A program made the translations under genes and the position numbers. Positions 34,568 to 45,586 of a stretch of 64,000 bases of DNA are shown here, piece by piece. The first letter of the stretch is position 1, and every line of letters begins with the position of its first letter. The stretch is from contig NZ_OU907312.1 in NCBI RefSeq assembly GCF_918320885.1, forward strand, positions 1,597,851 through 1,661,850, in the 5' to 3' direction. The notes beneath the pieces were generated by a model. That model was not told the DNA's origin. It searched no databases and worked only from the letters and a program-made list of their open reading frames with translations. The stretch comes from an unidentified bacterial endosymbiont. Lineage in GTDB: Bacteria > Pseudomonadota > Gammaproteobacteria > Enterobacterales > G038960095.

Positions 34568-34915
34568 ATTAATAGGCTCGAAACACTTCAGTGGGCACTC
34601 GATCACCACCATCGATTAACCCTACACGGAGTATTAGACTATACTACCGTGACCGGTTTGTGGGAGCAGCGGCAACAGCTCTTGAGCAGTGAGTGCCTGA
34701 TCATCGATCTGAGTGCCTTGATCCGCATTGATTCCGCGGGGCTTGTAGGGCTGCTCCAGATTGCTGAACTCGCCACTCAACGACAGATAGCTTGTCAGAT
34801 CCGGGGGGTTACTCGACCATTACAATCATTAATAGACATTTATAACTTGCGGCCTATTGTGATGCCCTACCTTGAACAGAGCAATCCATTGATAGAACAA
34901 CATGATGACGGATGA
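34568..34915 (+). CDS. mlaB: Mla STAS-domain protein MlaB, apparent ATT start
   Basis: MlaB is the cytoplasmic STAS protein that stabilises MlaF in the Mla complex. From the GTG at 34649 only 88 residues are obtained, which would delete the first beta strands. The frame upstream (34568-34648) encodes RLTLHGVLDYTTVTGLW, which aligns with the E. coli N-terminal TLALSGELDQDVLLPLW segment, so translation must begin earlier. No ATG, GTG or TTG exists in that extension. ATT 34568 has AGGAAGG (34555-34561) six bases upstream, two bases after the mlaC stop. ATT starts are rare but known (infC). The 3' end overlaps ibaG by 14 bp. Confidence 0.82.
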   Translation: MNRLETLQWALDHHHRLTLHGVLDYTTVTGLWEQRQQLLSSECLIIDLSALIRIDSAGLVGLLQIAELATQRQIACQIRGVTRPLQSLIDIYNLRPIVMPYLEQSNPLIEQHDDG

Positions 34916-35162
34916 CCTTCAAACACTATTAACCGAAACACTGGCGCAAGAACAGCCGTTGGACCTATTGCAAGTGACCCAAGAGGGCAGCCATATCCAC
35001 ATTGTGGTTGTCAGTACTCTGTTTACTGGTATGACACGCGTTAAAAAACAGCAGACAGTCTACCAACCTTTATTGGCGCATTTCGCTGAAAAGCAGATCC
35101 ACGCCCTAACCATTCATGCGTTTACTCCTCAAGAGTGGCAGCGCCGTCGCCTGTTAGCCTAA
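34902..35162 (+). CDS. ibaG: BolA-family protein IbaG
   Basis: IbaG (YrbA) is a small BolA-family protein associated with monothiol glutaredoxins and acid stress. The 86 residues carry the family signature FTGMTRVKKQQTVYQPL and IHALTIHAFTPQEW. The start is one of two adjacent ATGs (34902, 34905) inside the end of mlaB. murA follows after 24 bp, the standard enterobacterial order. Confidence 0.94.
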   Translation: MMTDDLQTLLTETLAQEQPLDLLQVTQEGSHIHIVVVSTLFTGMTRVKKQQTVYQPLLAHFAEKQIHALTIHAFTPQEWQRRRLLA

Positions 35163-35171
35163 ATTCGTTGA

Positions 35172-37508
<2,337 letters not shown>

Positions 37509-37551
37509 CGGCGTGCTTTCCTGTTGACCTGAGGACAGTGGTCACCAGAGG

Positions 37552-38925
37552 CTAACGCAGAATAAGATAAATTGAAGAGGCGCCACGCTGCACATTCAGC
37601 GCTAATAGCTCTGGGTTACGGCTTAATAGCGCGCTTAATTCACTGACCGTGGTCACGCGCTCCCGATTGACCGTCAAGATGAGATCACCCTCTTGTAAAC
37701 CAAAATGGCTAGCCCTGGCTCTTTTATGAATGCAAGTGACTTCTACCCCTTTAACACCCTTTATGTCACCACTGCGCATCTCTACACCCTTCAAGGCAGG
37801 GTGTAAATTCTCTTGGTTGATCTTTGTGGATTCAATCAACTGCAACCGCACGGTCACACGCTGTGGCTTACCCTCACGCAACAGATCTAACTGGACCGTT
37901 TGATCAGGACTCATTAAGCCAATTTTGGCTCTTAATTCAGAAAAATTTTGGAGAGGTTTCCCCTCTACAGCAACAATCACATCTCCCGCTTTAACACCAG
38001 CCTTCTCTGCTGCTGATCCGATGACCACTTCAATGACAAGAACTCCTTGCTGGATCCCGAGCTTTAAGGCCTTGGCGACATCTTCCTGTAAATCACGCCC
38101 GGTAATCCCTAGCATGACACGCCGTACTTGGCCAAATTTAACGATTTGATCAATGAAATTTTTGACCATATTCCCTGGGATAGCAAATCCGATACCGATA
38201 TTGCCACCATTCGGTGCTAAAATCGCAGTGTTAATCCCAATTAACTCCCCTTTTAAATTGACCAATGCTCCACCAGAATTTCCAGTATTGATGGCTGCAT
38301 CCGTTTGAATAAAATTCTCAAAGTGATCCAGGTTGAAGCCACTACGACCCAAGGCTGAAATAATGCCAGAGGTGGCCGTTTGGCCAAGGCCAAAGGGATT
38401 ACCCACCGCAATGGTAAAATCTCCCACTTGCAATTGGTCAGAATCAGCAAAGGTGATGGCCTTTAGCCCCTTAGGGGAACTCAGCTGTAGCAAGGCGATA
38501 TCGGACTGCTCTTCTTTACCGACCAGCTTAGCTTCTAAACGCCGCCCATCCTTTAACAGTACCGCAATTTTACTGGCACTTTTAACCACATGGTGATTAG
38601 TCACTACATACCCTTTTGCAGCATTCACGATCACTCCGGAACCTTGACCACGAAAGGGGCGACGGTTGAACTGCTCCATAGGAAAATGAGGACCAAAAAA
38701 GAACCGCAACTCCTCGGGTAACCGCTGATGCTCTACCTGGGTCCCTTCTACCTCAATGCTCACGACAGTAGGCAGCACTTTTTCCAATATGGGTGCCAAG
38801 CTGGGCAGCGATTGACCGTTGACGGTCGTAGGCAGTGCAGCACCGGTTGAAACCGGGCCCAACAAGCCTACCCCCCATGCCAGAGTGGTCGCTAATAAGA
38901 CAGCATTTTTAATCGCTTTTTTCAT
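37552..38925 (-). CDS. degQ: Periplasmic serine protease/chaperone DegQ
   Basis: DegQ is a DegP-like periplasmic protease and chaperone. The 457-residue protein has a signal peptide, catalytic H112 (TNHHVV), D142 (SDIALL) and S217 (GNSGGAL), and two PDZ domains. DegP and DegQ are close paralogues. The position between zapG and degS, and the length near 455, favour DegQ. If degP is absent elsewhere this copy may cover both roles. Confidence 0.93.
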   Translation of the reverse strand: MKKAIKNAVLLATTLAWGVGLLGPVSTGAALPTTVNGQSLPSLAPILEKVLPTVVSIEVEGTQVEHQRLPEELRFFFGPHFPMEQFNRRPFRGQGSGVIVNAAKGYVVTNHHVVKSASKIAVLLKDGRRLEAKLVGKEEQSDIALLQLSSPKGLKAITFADSDQLQVGDFTIAVGNPFGLGQTATSGIISALGRSGFNLDHFENFIQTDAAINTGNSGGALVNLKGELIGINTAILAPNGGNIGIGFAIPGNMVKNFIDQIVKFGQVRRVMLGITGRDLQEDVAKALKLGIQQGVLVIEVVIGSAAEKAGVKAGDVIVAVEGKPLQNFSELRAKIGLMSPDQTVQLDLLREGKPQRVTVRLQLIESTKINQENLHPALKGVEMRSGDIKGVKGVEVTCIHKRARASHFGLQEGDLILTVNRERVTTVSELSALLSRNPELLALNVQRGASSIYLILR

Positions 38926-38962
38926 AGATTTTTACCAATACCGTTCATGATAGAGTGAGGTT

Positions 38963-39358
38963 TTATCCGCTAGTCAGCGGCTGCTTAGGAGACAACAGAT
39001 CCGAGGGGCTGCTCGAGTAATCACAAGGTGGCTCTGCTTTAATCAGGCTCTGTTCCTGATCCCTAGTCGATCGGCCACCGAGGTTGTGCCGGTACAATAA
39101 GTGATCAGGCAACCGAGCGCTCGTGCTGGGGAGTGCCTGCTGTAACAGGCGGTACTCACTGATGAGCGTCTCCAGCACCGTGATATTCCGTGCAACATGG
39201 CTAGCCAACTCACTATAACAGTGATCCAACTGCTGTTGACGTTGTTGCAGCAGCAACCGCTCTTGCTTGTGCCGACGACCATTGAGGCTACCAAAACGCA
39301 TCCCTAGGGCACCCACTAGGATGCCCAATAATAACATTAAACTATAGCTTACCAGCAT
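38963..39358 (-). CDS. zapG: Cell-envelope/division protein ZapG (YhcB, DUF1043)
   Basis: ZapG (YhcB) is a single-pass inner-membrane protein affecting division and envelope assembly. The 131-residue protein has an N-terminal membrane segment with the glycine-rich GILVGALGMRFG pattern, a coiled-coil region (KQERLLLQQRQQQLDHCYSEL), and a polar C-terminal tail. It precedes degQ, as in E. coli. The divergent zapE that normally lies between zapG and rplM is missing. Confidence 0.9.
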   Translation of the reverse strand: MLVSYSLMLLLGILVGALGMRFGSLNGRRHKQERLLLQQRQQQLDHCYSELASHVARNITVLETLISEYRLLQQALPSTSARLPDHLLYRHNLGGRSTRDQEQSLIKAEPPCDYSSSPSDLLSPKQPLTSG

Positions 39359-39762
39359 TCCGCCCCCCGCTCGCCACCCTAGCCTCTAATCGCTGTTTTT
39401 AGAGAGTCATGAGTCCATTATAAGTCGCAATTAGACTATTTTAAATCGCACACTATAGATCCTTTATCCATTGACCGGCTACTCATTTCTTCCAGGCCTG
39501 AGAGGGTATACTGGGTAAACCAGCAGCGCCCCGTAGCCTTGCTCACTGTAAGGGCATTCAACAAGTGCAAAAAAGCTATCGACCTTCTGTAGTGACTTCT
39601 TTATAATTGGTCAGCTTCATCCATGGGTCCCCACCTGTTTTCACAAACTGGGGTGCTATCTGATTGCCCCGCAGTGATCGCCACACACCCAGCATGATGA
39701 GACGATTGGTTAAGATCACCCTTTAATTGGATGTCATTTGATAATTTGGATAGACACGCTTC
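39359..39762. other. zapG-rplM intergenic region with L13 leader
   Basis: No gene is supported in these 404 bp and no zapE remnant is visible. The right part holds the rplM promoter (listed separately) and a leader of about 150 nt containing CCCCA ... TGGGG complementarity (about 39630-39654). In E. coli, L13 represses its own operon through the rplM leader. Whether this leader acts in the same way cannot be read from sequence alone. Confidence 0.5.
39579..39607 (+). promoter_or_regulatory. Predicted sigma-70 promoter of rplM-rpsI
   Basis: TCGACC (39579-39584) and a perfect TATAAT (39602-39607) are separated by 17 bp and point toward rplM, with transcription expected from about 39614. The spacing and -10 are ideal; the -35 matches four of six. 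Confidence 0.65.
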
Positions 39763-40191
39763 ATGAAAACTTTCGTAGCTAAACCAGAAACTGTACAGCA
39801 TGATTGGCATCTTGTTGATGCCGATGGCAAAATTTTGGGCCGTCTGGCCACGCAAATTGCCAGTCGTTTGCGGGGCAAACATAAGCCGGAGTATACGCCC
39901 CATGTCGACACCGGAGACTACATCATTGTGGTCAATGCCAGTAAAGTGGCAGTCACCGGCAAAAAATTGAGCGACAAAATTTATTACCGTCACTCCGGTT
40001 ATGTCGGAGGGATTAAGCAGGCCACTTTTGCAGAAATGTTGGCGCGCCATTCAGAACGGATTATTGAGATTGCCGTCAAAGGGATGCTCCCCAAAGGCCC
40101 CTTGGGTCATGCGATGTTTCGTAAATTGAAAGTCTATGCGGGCTCTGAACACAGACACGCTGCACAGCAACCACAGCCGTTGGCTCTATAA
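39763..40191 (+). CDS. rplM: 50S ribosomal protein L13
   Basis: L13 is an early-assembly protein of the large subunit. The 142-residue length and the segments [40 protein letters not shown] and [20 protein letters not shown] are those of enterobacterial L13. It is followed 19 bp later by rpsI, the conserved two-gene operon. The start has no strong Shine-Dalgarno, which fits translational control through the leader. Confidence 0.98.
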   Translation: MKTFVAKPETVQHDWHLVDADGKILGRLATQIASRLRGKHKPEYTPHVDTGDYIIVVNASKVAVTGKKLSDKIYYRHSGYVGGIKQATFAEMLARHSERIIEIAVKGMLPKGPLGHAMFRKLKVYAGSEHRHAAQQPQPLAL

Positions 40192-40210
40192 CTCACCGAG
40201 ATCTTAAATA

Positions 40211-40603
40211 ATGGTAGGCAATCACTATTACGGCACGGGACGGCGCAAAAGTGCCTCCGCCCGTGTATTTATTAAACCTGGCAATGGCAACATTCTGATT
40301 AATCAACGATCACTAGAGCAGTACTTCAGTCGAGAAACTTCACGTATGGTCGTCTGTCAACCGTTAGCACTGCTGGATAGGCTAAAGAGCTTTGATCTCT
40401 ATATTACCGTCACTGGAGGCGGCATCTCAGGGCAATCGGGTGCTATTCGCCACGGGATTACCCGGGCTTTGATGCAGTATGATGCTTCGCTACGTCCCGA
40501 ATTACGGCAGGCGGGTTTTGTGACCCGTGATGCCCGTAAAGTGGAGCGGAAGAAAGTGGGGCTACGCAAAGCACGTCGCAGACCGCAGTACTCTAAACGT
40601 TAA
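40211..40603 (+). CDS. rpsI: 30S ribosomal protein S9
   Basis: S9 sits in the 30S head, and its C-terminal tail reaches the P-site tRNA. The 130-residue protein has [15 protein letters not shown] at the start and the tail RRRPQYSKR, whose last basic residues contact P-site tRNA. It is co-transcribed with rplM. Confidence 0.98.
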   Translation: MVGNHYYGTGRRKSASARVFIKPGNGNILINQRSLEQYFSRETSRMVVCQPLALLDRLKSFDLYITVTGGGISGQSGAIRHGITRALMQYDASLRPELRQAGFVTRDARKVERKKVGLRKARRRPQYSKR

Positions 40604-40637
40604 GGCTTTTGCCGACTGCCACAGACTATCTCTAGCG

Positions 40638-40672
40638 CTTGAACCCCTGCTATTAGGCTTTAAGGGTTCAAG
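40638..40672. terminator. Inverted repeat between rpsI and gpsA
   Basis: CTTGAACCC at 40638-40646 pairs with GGGTTCAAG at 40664-40672 around a 17-base loop. It lies between convergent rpsI and gpsA and covers the gpsA stop. No T-run follows on either strand, so it may be a weak or factor-assisted terminator, or an end-protecting stem. Confidence 0.4.
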
Positions 40673-41682
40673 TCATATTGATCGTGCTCTTTTTTTCCTA
40701 GCAGGTCCTGAGCTGCTTCCTGAATAGCCTTCCCGTGATATAACACCTGGTACAGCTGCTCAGTAATCGGCATCTCTATCCGACAGCGTCGTGCCAGCGC
40801 CCGAACCTCTTTGGTATTATAATAGCCCTCTACAACCTGACCAATCACCGCTTGCGCTGCTTGCACTGACGCTCCCTGACCCAATAACTTCCCAAATCGA
40901 CGATTACGAGACTGATCGTCCGTACAAGTCAGCACTAAATCCCCTAAACCAGCCATGCCCATAAAAGAGTGTGCCTCTGCCCCTAAGGCGACGCCCAGCC
41001 GAGTCATTTCTGCTAAACCGCACGTAATCAAGGCCGCACGGGCGTTCATCCCAAAAGCCAGTCCATCGGAGATCCCCGCAGTAATCGCGATGACGTTTTT
41101 CACGGCTCCGCCCAACTGTACACTAATAAAATCTGTAGTCTGATAGATGCGTAGACCCTGATTAAAATGGAGTAATGCTTGTAGATCGTCAGCAAATTGC
41201 TGATCAGTAGACGCGAGGGTGATAGCGGTCGGTAAACCCGCCGCGAGCTCACGAGCAAATGAGGGGCCGGCCAGTACTGCCAGTGGTACTGTAGATCCTA
41301 AACTATCACGCGCTACCTCTTGTAACAAACGGCCACTCTCCCTCTCTAATCCCTTAGTGGCCCAGACTAAACGGCTCGAGGGTTGCCAATACTGCTTTAA
41401 CTGCTGGATCAATTGGCCAAAAACCGGGCTGGGCACCGCGACTAAAATATCACGGCTGCTGGCCAGCGCCTTGGCGAGATCAGCCTCTAATAGCAACGAC
41501 TCCGGAAAAGCTATTCCCGGTAGATATTTGGCATTACAACGATCTTGTTGCAGCTGAGTGATATGGCTTGGTTGATGCCCCCATAGCACGACTCGGTGAC
41601 CATGACGCGCTATAATCATCGCCAGAGCAGTACCATAGGAGCCTGCACCCAGTATCGTTATGGCGGGTTGCTGCGATAACAC
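40660..41682 (-). CDS. gpsA: Glycerol-3-phosphate dehydrogenase [NAD(P)+]
   Basis: GpsA reduces dihydroxyacetone phosphate to sn-glycerol 3-phosphate, the backbone for phospholipids. The 340-residue protein has the nucleotide-binding [28 protein letters not shown], and [15 protein letters not shown] segments with the catalytic lysine. The start is a GTG sharing one base with the secB stop (TAGTG), so translation is coupled. The C-terminus carries a charged extra tail ([14 protein letters not shown]). Confidence 0.95.
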   Translation of the reverse strand: MLSQQPAITILGAGSYGTALAMIIARHGHRVVLWGHQPSHITQLQQDRCNAKYLPGIAFPESLLLEADLAKALASSRDILVAVPSPVFGQLIQQLKQYWQPSSRLVWATKGLERESGRLLQEVARDSLGSTVPLAVLAGPSFARELAAGLPTAITLASTDQQFADDLQALLHFNQGLRIYQTTDFISVQLGGAVKNVIAITAGISDGLAFGMNARAALITCGLAEMTRLGVALGAEAHSFMGMAGLGDLVLTCTDDQSRNRRFGKLLGQGASVQAAQAVIGQVVEGYYNTKEVRALARRCRIEMPITEQLYQVLYHGKAIQEAAQDLLGKKEHDQYDLNP

Positions 41683-42152
41683 TACTGTAACGGCTCCTGT
41701 CCACTGCCCGAGGCCAAGGCTGATCGCTGTAAATAATCAACCAATAGCCTGTCAAAATTAACGGGCGCCAGATCGAGCTGAGGAAAGGAGCCTCGTCCCA
41801 CTAAACTGCTCACGCACTCGCGTGCATAAGGAAATAAAATGGTCGGACAGTAAGCGCCCAAACAGGAGGCCAGAGCCTCCTCCGGCACCCCTGTGGTCCC
41901 AAAAAGACCGGCTTGTTGCACTTGACATAGAAAAGCAACCGATCCTGCTAGCAGGGCCGTCACCGTCACTTGTAAGATGACCTCATGCAGGTCGATCTCT
42001 ATTTCATTGGAGGTGGTATAGAGATCTAGTTTAATCTCTGGTGTCCAGGGTTGTTGAAAAATCAAAGGGGTATTAGGGGTTTCAAAAGAGATATCTTTAG
42101 TATAAATCCGTTGAATTTGAAACTGGTTCTCCGAGGAGGATTGGTCTGACAT
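41682..42152 (-). CDS. secB: Protein-export chaperone SecB
   Basis: SecB keeps preproteins unfolded and hands them to SecA. The segments [30 protein letters not shown], and [12 protein letters not shown] are family hallmarks. I chose ATG 42152, which reproduces the E. coli N-terminus (MSDQ...) and gives 156 residues. An ATG two codons earlier (42158) is better spaced from AAAGG and is equally possible; the open frame to 42209 is unlikely. It lies in a yibN-grxC-secB-gpsA order. Confidence 0.95.
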   Translation of the reverse strand: MSDQSSSENQFQIQRIYTKDISFETPNTPLIFQQPWTPEIKLDLYTTSNEIEIDLHEVILQVTVTALLAGSVAFLCQVQQAGLFGTTGVPEEALASCLGAYCPTILFPYARECVSSLVGRGSFPQLDLAPVNFDRLLVDYLQRSALASGSGQEPLQ

Positions 42153-42211
42153 AGTCATACTGCCTTTTATCAAGGTAAGTGAGTGTCTAAAAGAGTCTTT
42201 GACGAGCAATA

Positions 42212-42904
42212 TTAATGAAGCAGGGCTGCCAATCGCTGTTGAGCATCCAGCGCCAGGAGATCATCACAACCACCAATCAGCGCTCCATTAATGAAAATTT
42301 GTGGCACACTGGTGCGACCACTTCGGGTGACCATCTCCTGCTGTTTAAGCTCATCATGCTCTATAGCGATCTCTTTAAATTCAGCACCATGCTGTTTGAG
42401 CAACGCTTTAGCACGAATGCAATAAGGACAGGTGGCTCTCGTATAAATCTCAATGTTCACTAACCGCTGGCTGGCCGAGCCCGTGGTTAAGGGTAACCGG
42501 TCGAGGTTCCAACCGAGTAGCCCATCACGCAACACCGATAGGTGACAAAACCCTTGTTTATGGAGTTTTTTAGCTAAGATCATGGCCTGCAGGCCATCGT
42601 CAGAAACCAGCACGAGGTGGTGCGCTTTATACTGCGCTAATGGGCCCAGTTGGTTGGCCTCAATAGCCTGGGCACTCACGTGTTGCGACGCTGCAATATG
42701 TCCCTTATCAAAGGACTCCTTAGAACGCACATCCCAGACCACGGCCTCCGCTCGGTTTATCAGGTGAGTAGCCTCTTGGCTACTCACCACCGCAACGTTC
42801 GATAGACTATTTTTTATCAGAGTAATGACCAGGATGATGAATAGCAATAACCACACCAAACTCAATAATAAATGATTGTTTATAAATTGTAATAGCTGCT
42901 GCAT
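42212..42904 (-). CDS. Fused membrane rhodanese-like protein and glutaredoxin 3 (YibN-GrxC)
   Basis: In E. coli yibN and grxC are separate neighbouring genes; here one frame of 230 codons covers both. Residues 1-30 are a membrane anchor, and about 40-140 form a YibN-like rhodanese domain in which the active-site loop (VSDDGLQ) has no cysteine. From residue 150 a complete glutaredoxin follows, with CPYC at 159-162, [11 protein letters not shown] and GGCDD. The product would be a glutaredoxin tethered to the inner membrane, facing the cytoplasm if YibN topology holds. A GTG at 42460 could start GrxC separately, but no ribosome-binding site precedes it. The ATG at 42904 reproduces the YibN start. 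Confidence 0.88.
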   Translation of the reverse strand: MQQLLQFINNHLLLSLVWLLLFIILVITLIKNSLSNVAVVSSQEATHLINRAEAVVWDVRSKESFDKGHIAASQHVSAQAIEANQLGPLAQYKAHHLVLVSDDGLQAMILAKKLHKQGFCHLSVLRDGLLGWNLDRLPLTTGSASQRLVNIEIYTRATCPYCIRAKALLKQHGAEFKEIAIEHDELKQQEMVTRSGRTSVPQIFINGALIGGCDDLLALDAQQRLAALLH

Positions 42905-43018
42905 TGCACCAATAGCCTCATCAAAACAGTGACACAATCGTCTATCGCCTACCGATTGCTTACCATGGTATCATACACCCTGACAGACTTGAACAGCACC
43001 CTTTAGGAACGCCTTATT

Positions 43019-43294
43019 GTGATTATCGTCACCGGCGACGCTGGTTTTATTGGCAGTAACCTGATCAAAGCACTCCACGAGCAGGGATACCCTGATCTCT
43101 TAGCGGTTGATCCTCTGAAGCGGGGCGACCAATCACCCCAGGTGAAGCGCTCAAACTATTGGAGGGTAGTCAGCGGCTTTAAGTGTGATCTCATTCACAT
43201 CAGCGACACGGAAGCCCCGCCCACTCAAGTGTCTGCTGTCGGCTATGATCACCCTTTTACATCACTCACTCATCAAAGAAGAGGCTATAGCTAG
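43019..43294 (+). pseudogene. hldD: Remnant of ADP-L-glycero-D-manno-heptose 6-epimerase
   Basis: HldD makes the ADP-heptose used for the LPS inner core (normally about 310 residues). The 91-codon frame starts (GTG) with [19 protein letters not shown], a clear HldD N-terminus with the second glycine of the NAD motif changed to Asp. It loses similarity after about residue 36 and ends with [10 protein letters not shown], matching the HldD C-terminus (AGYDKPFKTV). The gene has therefore lost most of its middle, including the catalytic Tyr-Lys, but sits in its normal place before waaF. Confidence 0.85.
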
Positions 43295-43337
43295 AATAAA
43301 GTAGCACTGGCGAGGCTAACTGCTCAATTCAAACCCT

Positions 43338-44393
43338 ATGAAAATTTTAGTGATTGCTCCTGCCTGGGTCGGCGATGTGGTGATGTCACACACCGTCTAC
43401 CGCTGTTTAAAACAGCAATATCCGCAGGCCTTAATCGAGGTGATGGCCCTAGAGTGGTGTCGTCCCCTGCTATCAAAAATGCCAGAAGTTCATCGGAACC
43501 TGGCCATGCCTATTCCACATGGCCAGCTCAAGCTAGGATTGCGCCGATCGATCGGCCACCAGCTGCGTGCTGAATCTTATCAGCAAGCGATTGTCATCCC
43601 CAATTCACTAAAATCAGCCTTCATCCCCTGGTTTGCACAGATCCCCCAGCGTACTGGTTGGCGTGGTGAGTGGCGCTATGGCCTACTCAATGATCTACGG
43701 CGACTCGAGCCACTGCACTATCCCATGCTGATACAGCGCTATGCCGCTTTAGCTTATCCTCTTCCCCCTGTGGGGCGGGTCGTGCTACCCGATCCGCTGC
43801 CCTGGCCACAATTGACCGTGACCCCTGCTGCGGTAGAACAGACGATGACCCAATTTGGGTTACCATGCGGGCAGCGGTTGATTGCCCTAGCGCCCGGCAC
43901 GGCGATCGGGACCCTAAAATGCTGGCCCCCCCGTCACTACGCCTGCTTGGCAGAGCAGTTAATCGCCCAGGGCTACTGGATAGCGCTGTTTGGCGCGCTG
44001 CACGATCAGCCAGTCTGTGCAGCCATTCGTGATCAGCTGCCCACAACACTGCAACCACGCTGTCTCAATTTTGCAGGAACCACGACACTCACCGAAGTGA
44101 TTGATCTATTAGCTTGTTGCCGAGCGATAGTCAGTAATGATTCTGGATTAATGCATATCGGATCGGCCTTAGGGAAAGCAGTGGTGGCACTGTATGGCCC
44201 GACCGATCCCGGCTTTGCGCCCCCATTAACCCTCCAGGGTCGAACGCTCCGAGCAGCCCCGCCTGAATCCTCGGTAGTGACTGAACCTTGGGACCAAGGC
44301 TATCATCCCCGATTGATCCACCTCAAGCCCTCTCAAGTCTTCGATACCTTGGAAGCCCTGCTGGCGATGAAGGAGCCATCATGCGTATTTTGA
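43338..44393 (+). CDS. waaF: ADP-heptose:LPS heptosyltransferase II
   Basis: WaaF adds the second heptose to the LPS inner core, acting on the cytoplasmic face. The 351-residue GT9 protein has the N-terminal PAWVGDVVMSHTVYRCL motif, LAPGTAIGTLKCWPPRHYA and VSNDSGLMHIGSALGKAVVALYGPTDP. It overlaps waaC by 13 bp. Its donor sugar would normally need HldD, whose gene just upstream is broken. Confidence 0.95.
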   Translation: MKILVIAPAWVGDVVMSHTVYRCLKQQYPQALIEVMALEWCRPLLSKMPEVHRNLAMPIPHGQLKLGLRRSIGHQLRAESYQQAIVIPNSLKSAFIPWFAQIPQRTGWRGEWRYGLLNDLRRLEPLHYPMLIQRYAALAYPLPPVGRVVLPDPLPWPQLTVTPAAVEQTMTQFGLPCGQRLIALAPGTAIGTLKCWPPRHYACLAEQLIAQGYWIALFGALHDQPVCAAIRDQLPTTLQPRCLNFAGTTTLTEVIDLLACCRAIVSNDSGLMHIGSALGKAVVALYGPTDPGFAPPLTLQGRTLRAAPPESSVVTEPWDQGYHPRLIHLKPSQVFDTLEALLAMKEPSCVF

Positions 44394-45373
44394 TTGTTAA
44401 AAGTTCCTCGCTGGGGGATATTATTCATACCCTCCCAGCGCTCACAGACGCGCAACGTCATGATCCCACTATCCGCTTTGATTGGGTGGTCGAGGAGCCC
44501 TTTAGGGAGATCCCGGGGTGGCATCCGGCAACCGCGTCTGTTATTCCCATCGCACTGCGACGTTGGCGTCAACAGCTCCATCACCTCAAAACCTACCGTG
44601 AGTGGTCGCAGTTTGCCCGCACACTACAGTCCCAACCGTATGATGCCATCATTGATGCTCAAGGCTTAATCAAAAGTAGTTTTTTCATCACCCGCTTAGC
44701 CCGTGGACCTAAACATGGGTTGGATCGCGCCAGCCTACGAGAGCCTTTGGCTCGCTGCTTTTATGATCACTGTTACGCGGTCTCTCGGCAGCAACACGCG
44801 GTGGAGCGAATTCGCCAACTGTTTGCCTATAGCCTCGGGTACCAGAAACCGGCTGAGCGTGGTGACTATGGCATTCGTGACCACTTTAATCAACTGCCAC
44901 CCTCGCCTATGACCCCTTACTTAGTTTTTCTGCATGCCACCAGTCGCGCCCAGAAGTTATGGCCTACTAGCCATTGGCGCCAATTAATCGCCTTAGTTGC
45001 GCCGACTGGTTTGCAGATAAAACTGCCTTGGGGGAACGACTTAGAGCAGCAGCGAGCGCAACAGATAGCGTACCAGCACGCCGGGGTAGAGGTCCTGCCA
45101 AAATGCTCCTTAAACCAACTGGGCCACTACTTATTACAGGCACAAGCCGTCGTCTCACTGGATACTGGCCTCTCTCACCTGGCGGCTGCCTTGGGTGTCC
45201 CCAATATAACGCTCTATGGCCCGACCGATCCAACCTTAGTGGGGGGATATGGCGAACGACAGCAGATCTATTGGGCTAAACAGTCGCGTCGCTTGGCAGC
45301 AATCAGCCCAGAGCAGGTGTTTGAGGCTCTCGCGCCTAGTCTCAAGGGGATGATGACATCCACTGATGGCTAA
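44381..45373 (+). CDS. waaC: LPS heptosyltransferase I
   Basis: WaaC adds the first heptose to Kdo2-lipid A. ATG 44381, with AAGGAG five bases upstream, gives 330 residues beginning MRILIVKSSSLGDIIHTLPAL; the frame to 44288 lies within waaF and is not used. SLDTGLSHLAAALGVPNITLYGPTDP marks the donor-binding site. It is coupled to waaF. Confidence 0.95.
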   Translation: MRILIVKSSSLGDIIHTLPALTDAQRHDPTIRFDWVVEEPFREIPGWHPATASVIPIALRRWRQQLHHLKTYREWSQFARTLQSQPYDAIIDAQGLIKSSFFITRLARGPKHGLDRASLREPLARCFYDHCYAVSRQQHAVERIRQLFAYSLGYQKPAERGDYGIRDHFNQLPPSPMTPYLVFLHATSRAQKLWPTSHWRQLIALVAPTGLQIKLPWGNDLEQQRAQQIAYQHAGVEVLPKCSLNQLGHYLLQAQAVVSLDTGLSHLAAALGVPNITLYGPTDPTLVGGYGERQQIYWAKQSRRLAAISPEQVFEALAPSLKGMMTSTDG

Positions 45374-45586
45374 TGGCGTGGCATAAAGGATCTTCTAACA
45401 GCGCTGTACTCCCCGTTGGTAGTATTGGCGTGCTATCGACGGTGATGAGGCCAGCAGCACACCGGTGAATCAGCGCCACGCTTCTGAAATATCACCTCTA
45501 TTGGTTAGTAGCCATGACTCATTGTATACTGACCGGAGTCACTCTAGGTCTCTGATCTCTACTATGAATGAACCTTTATCCCAACT

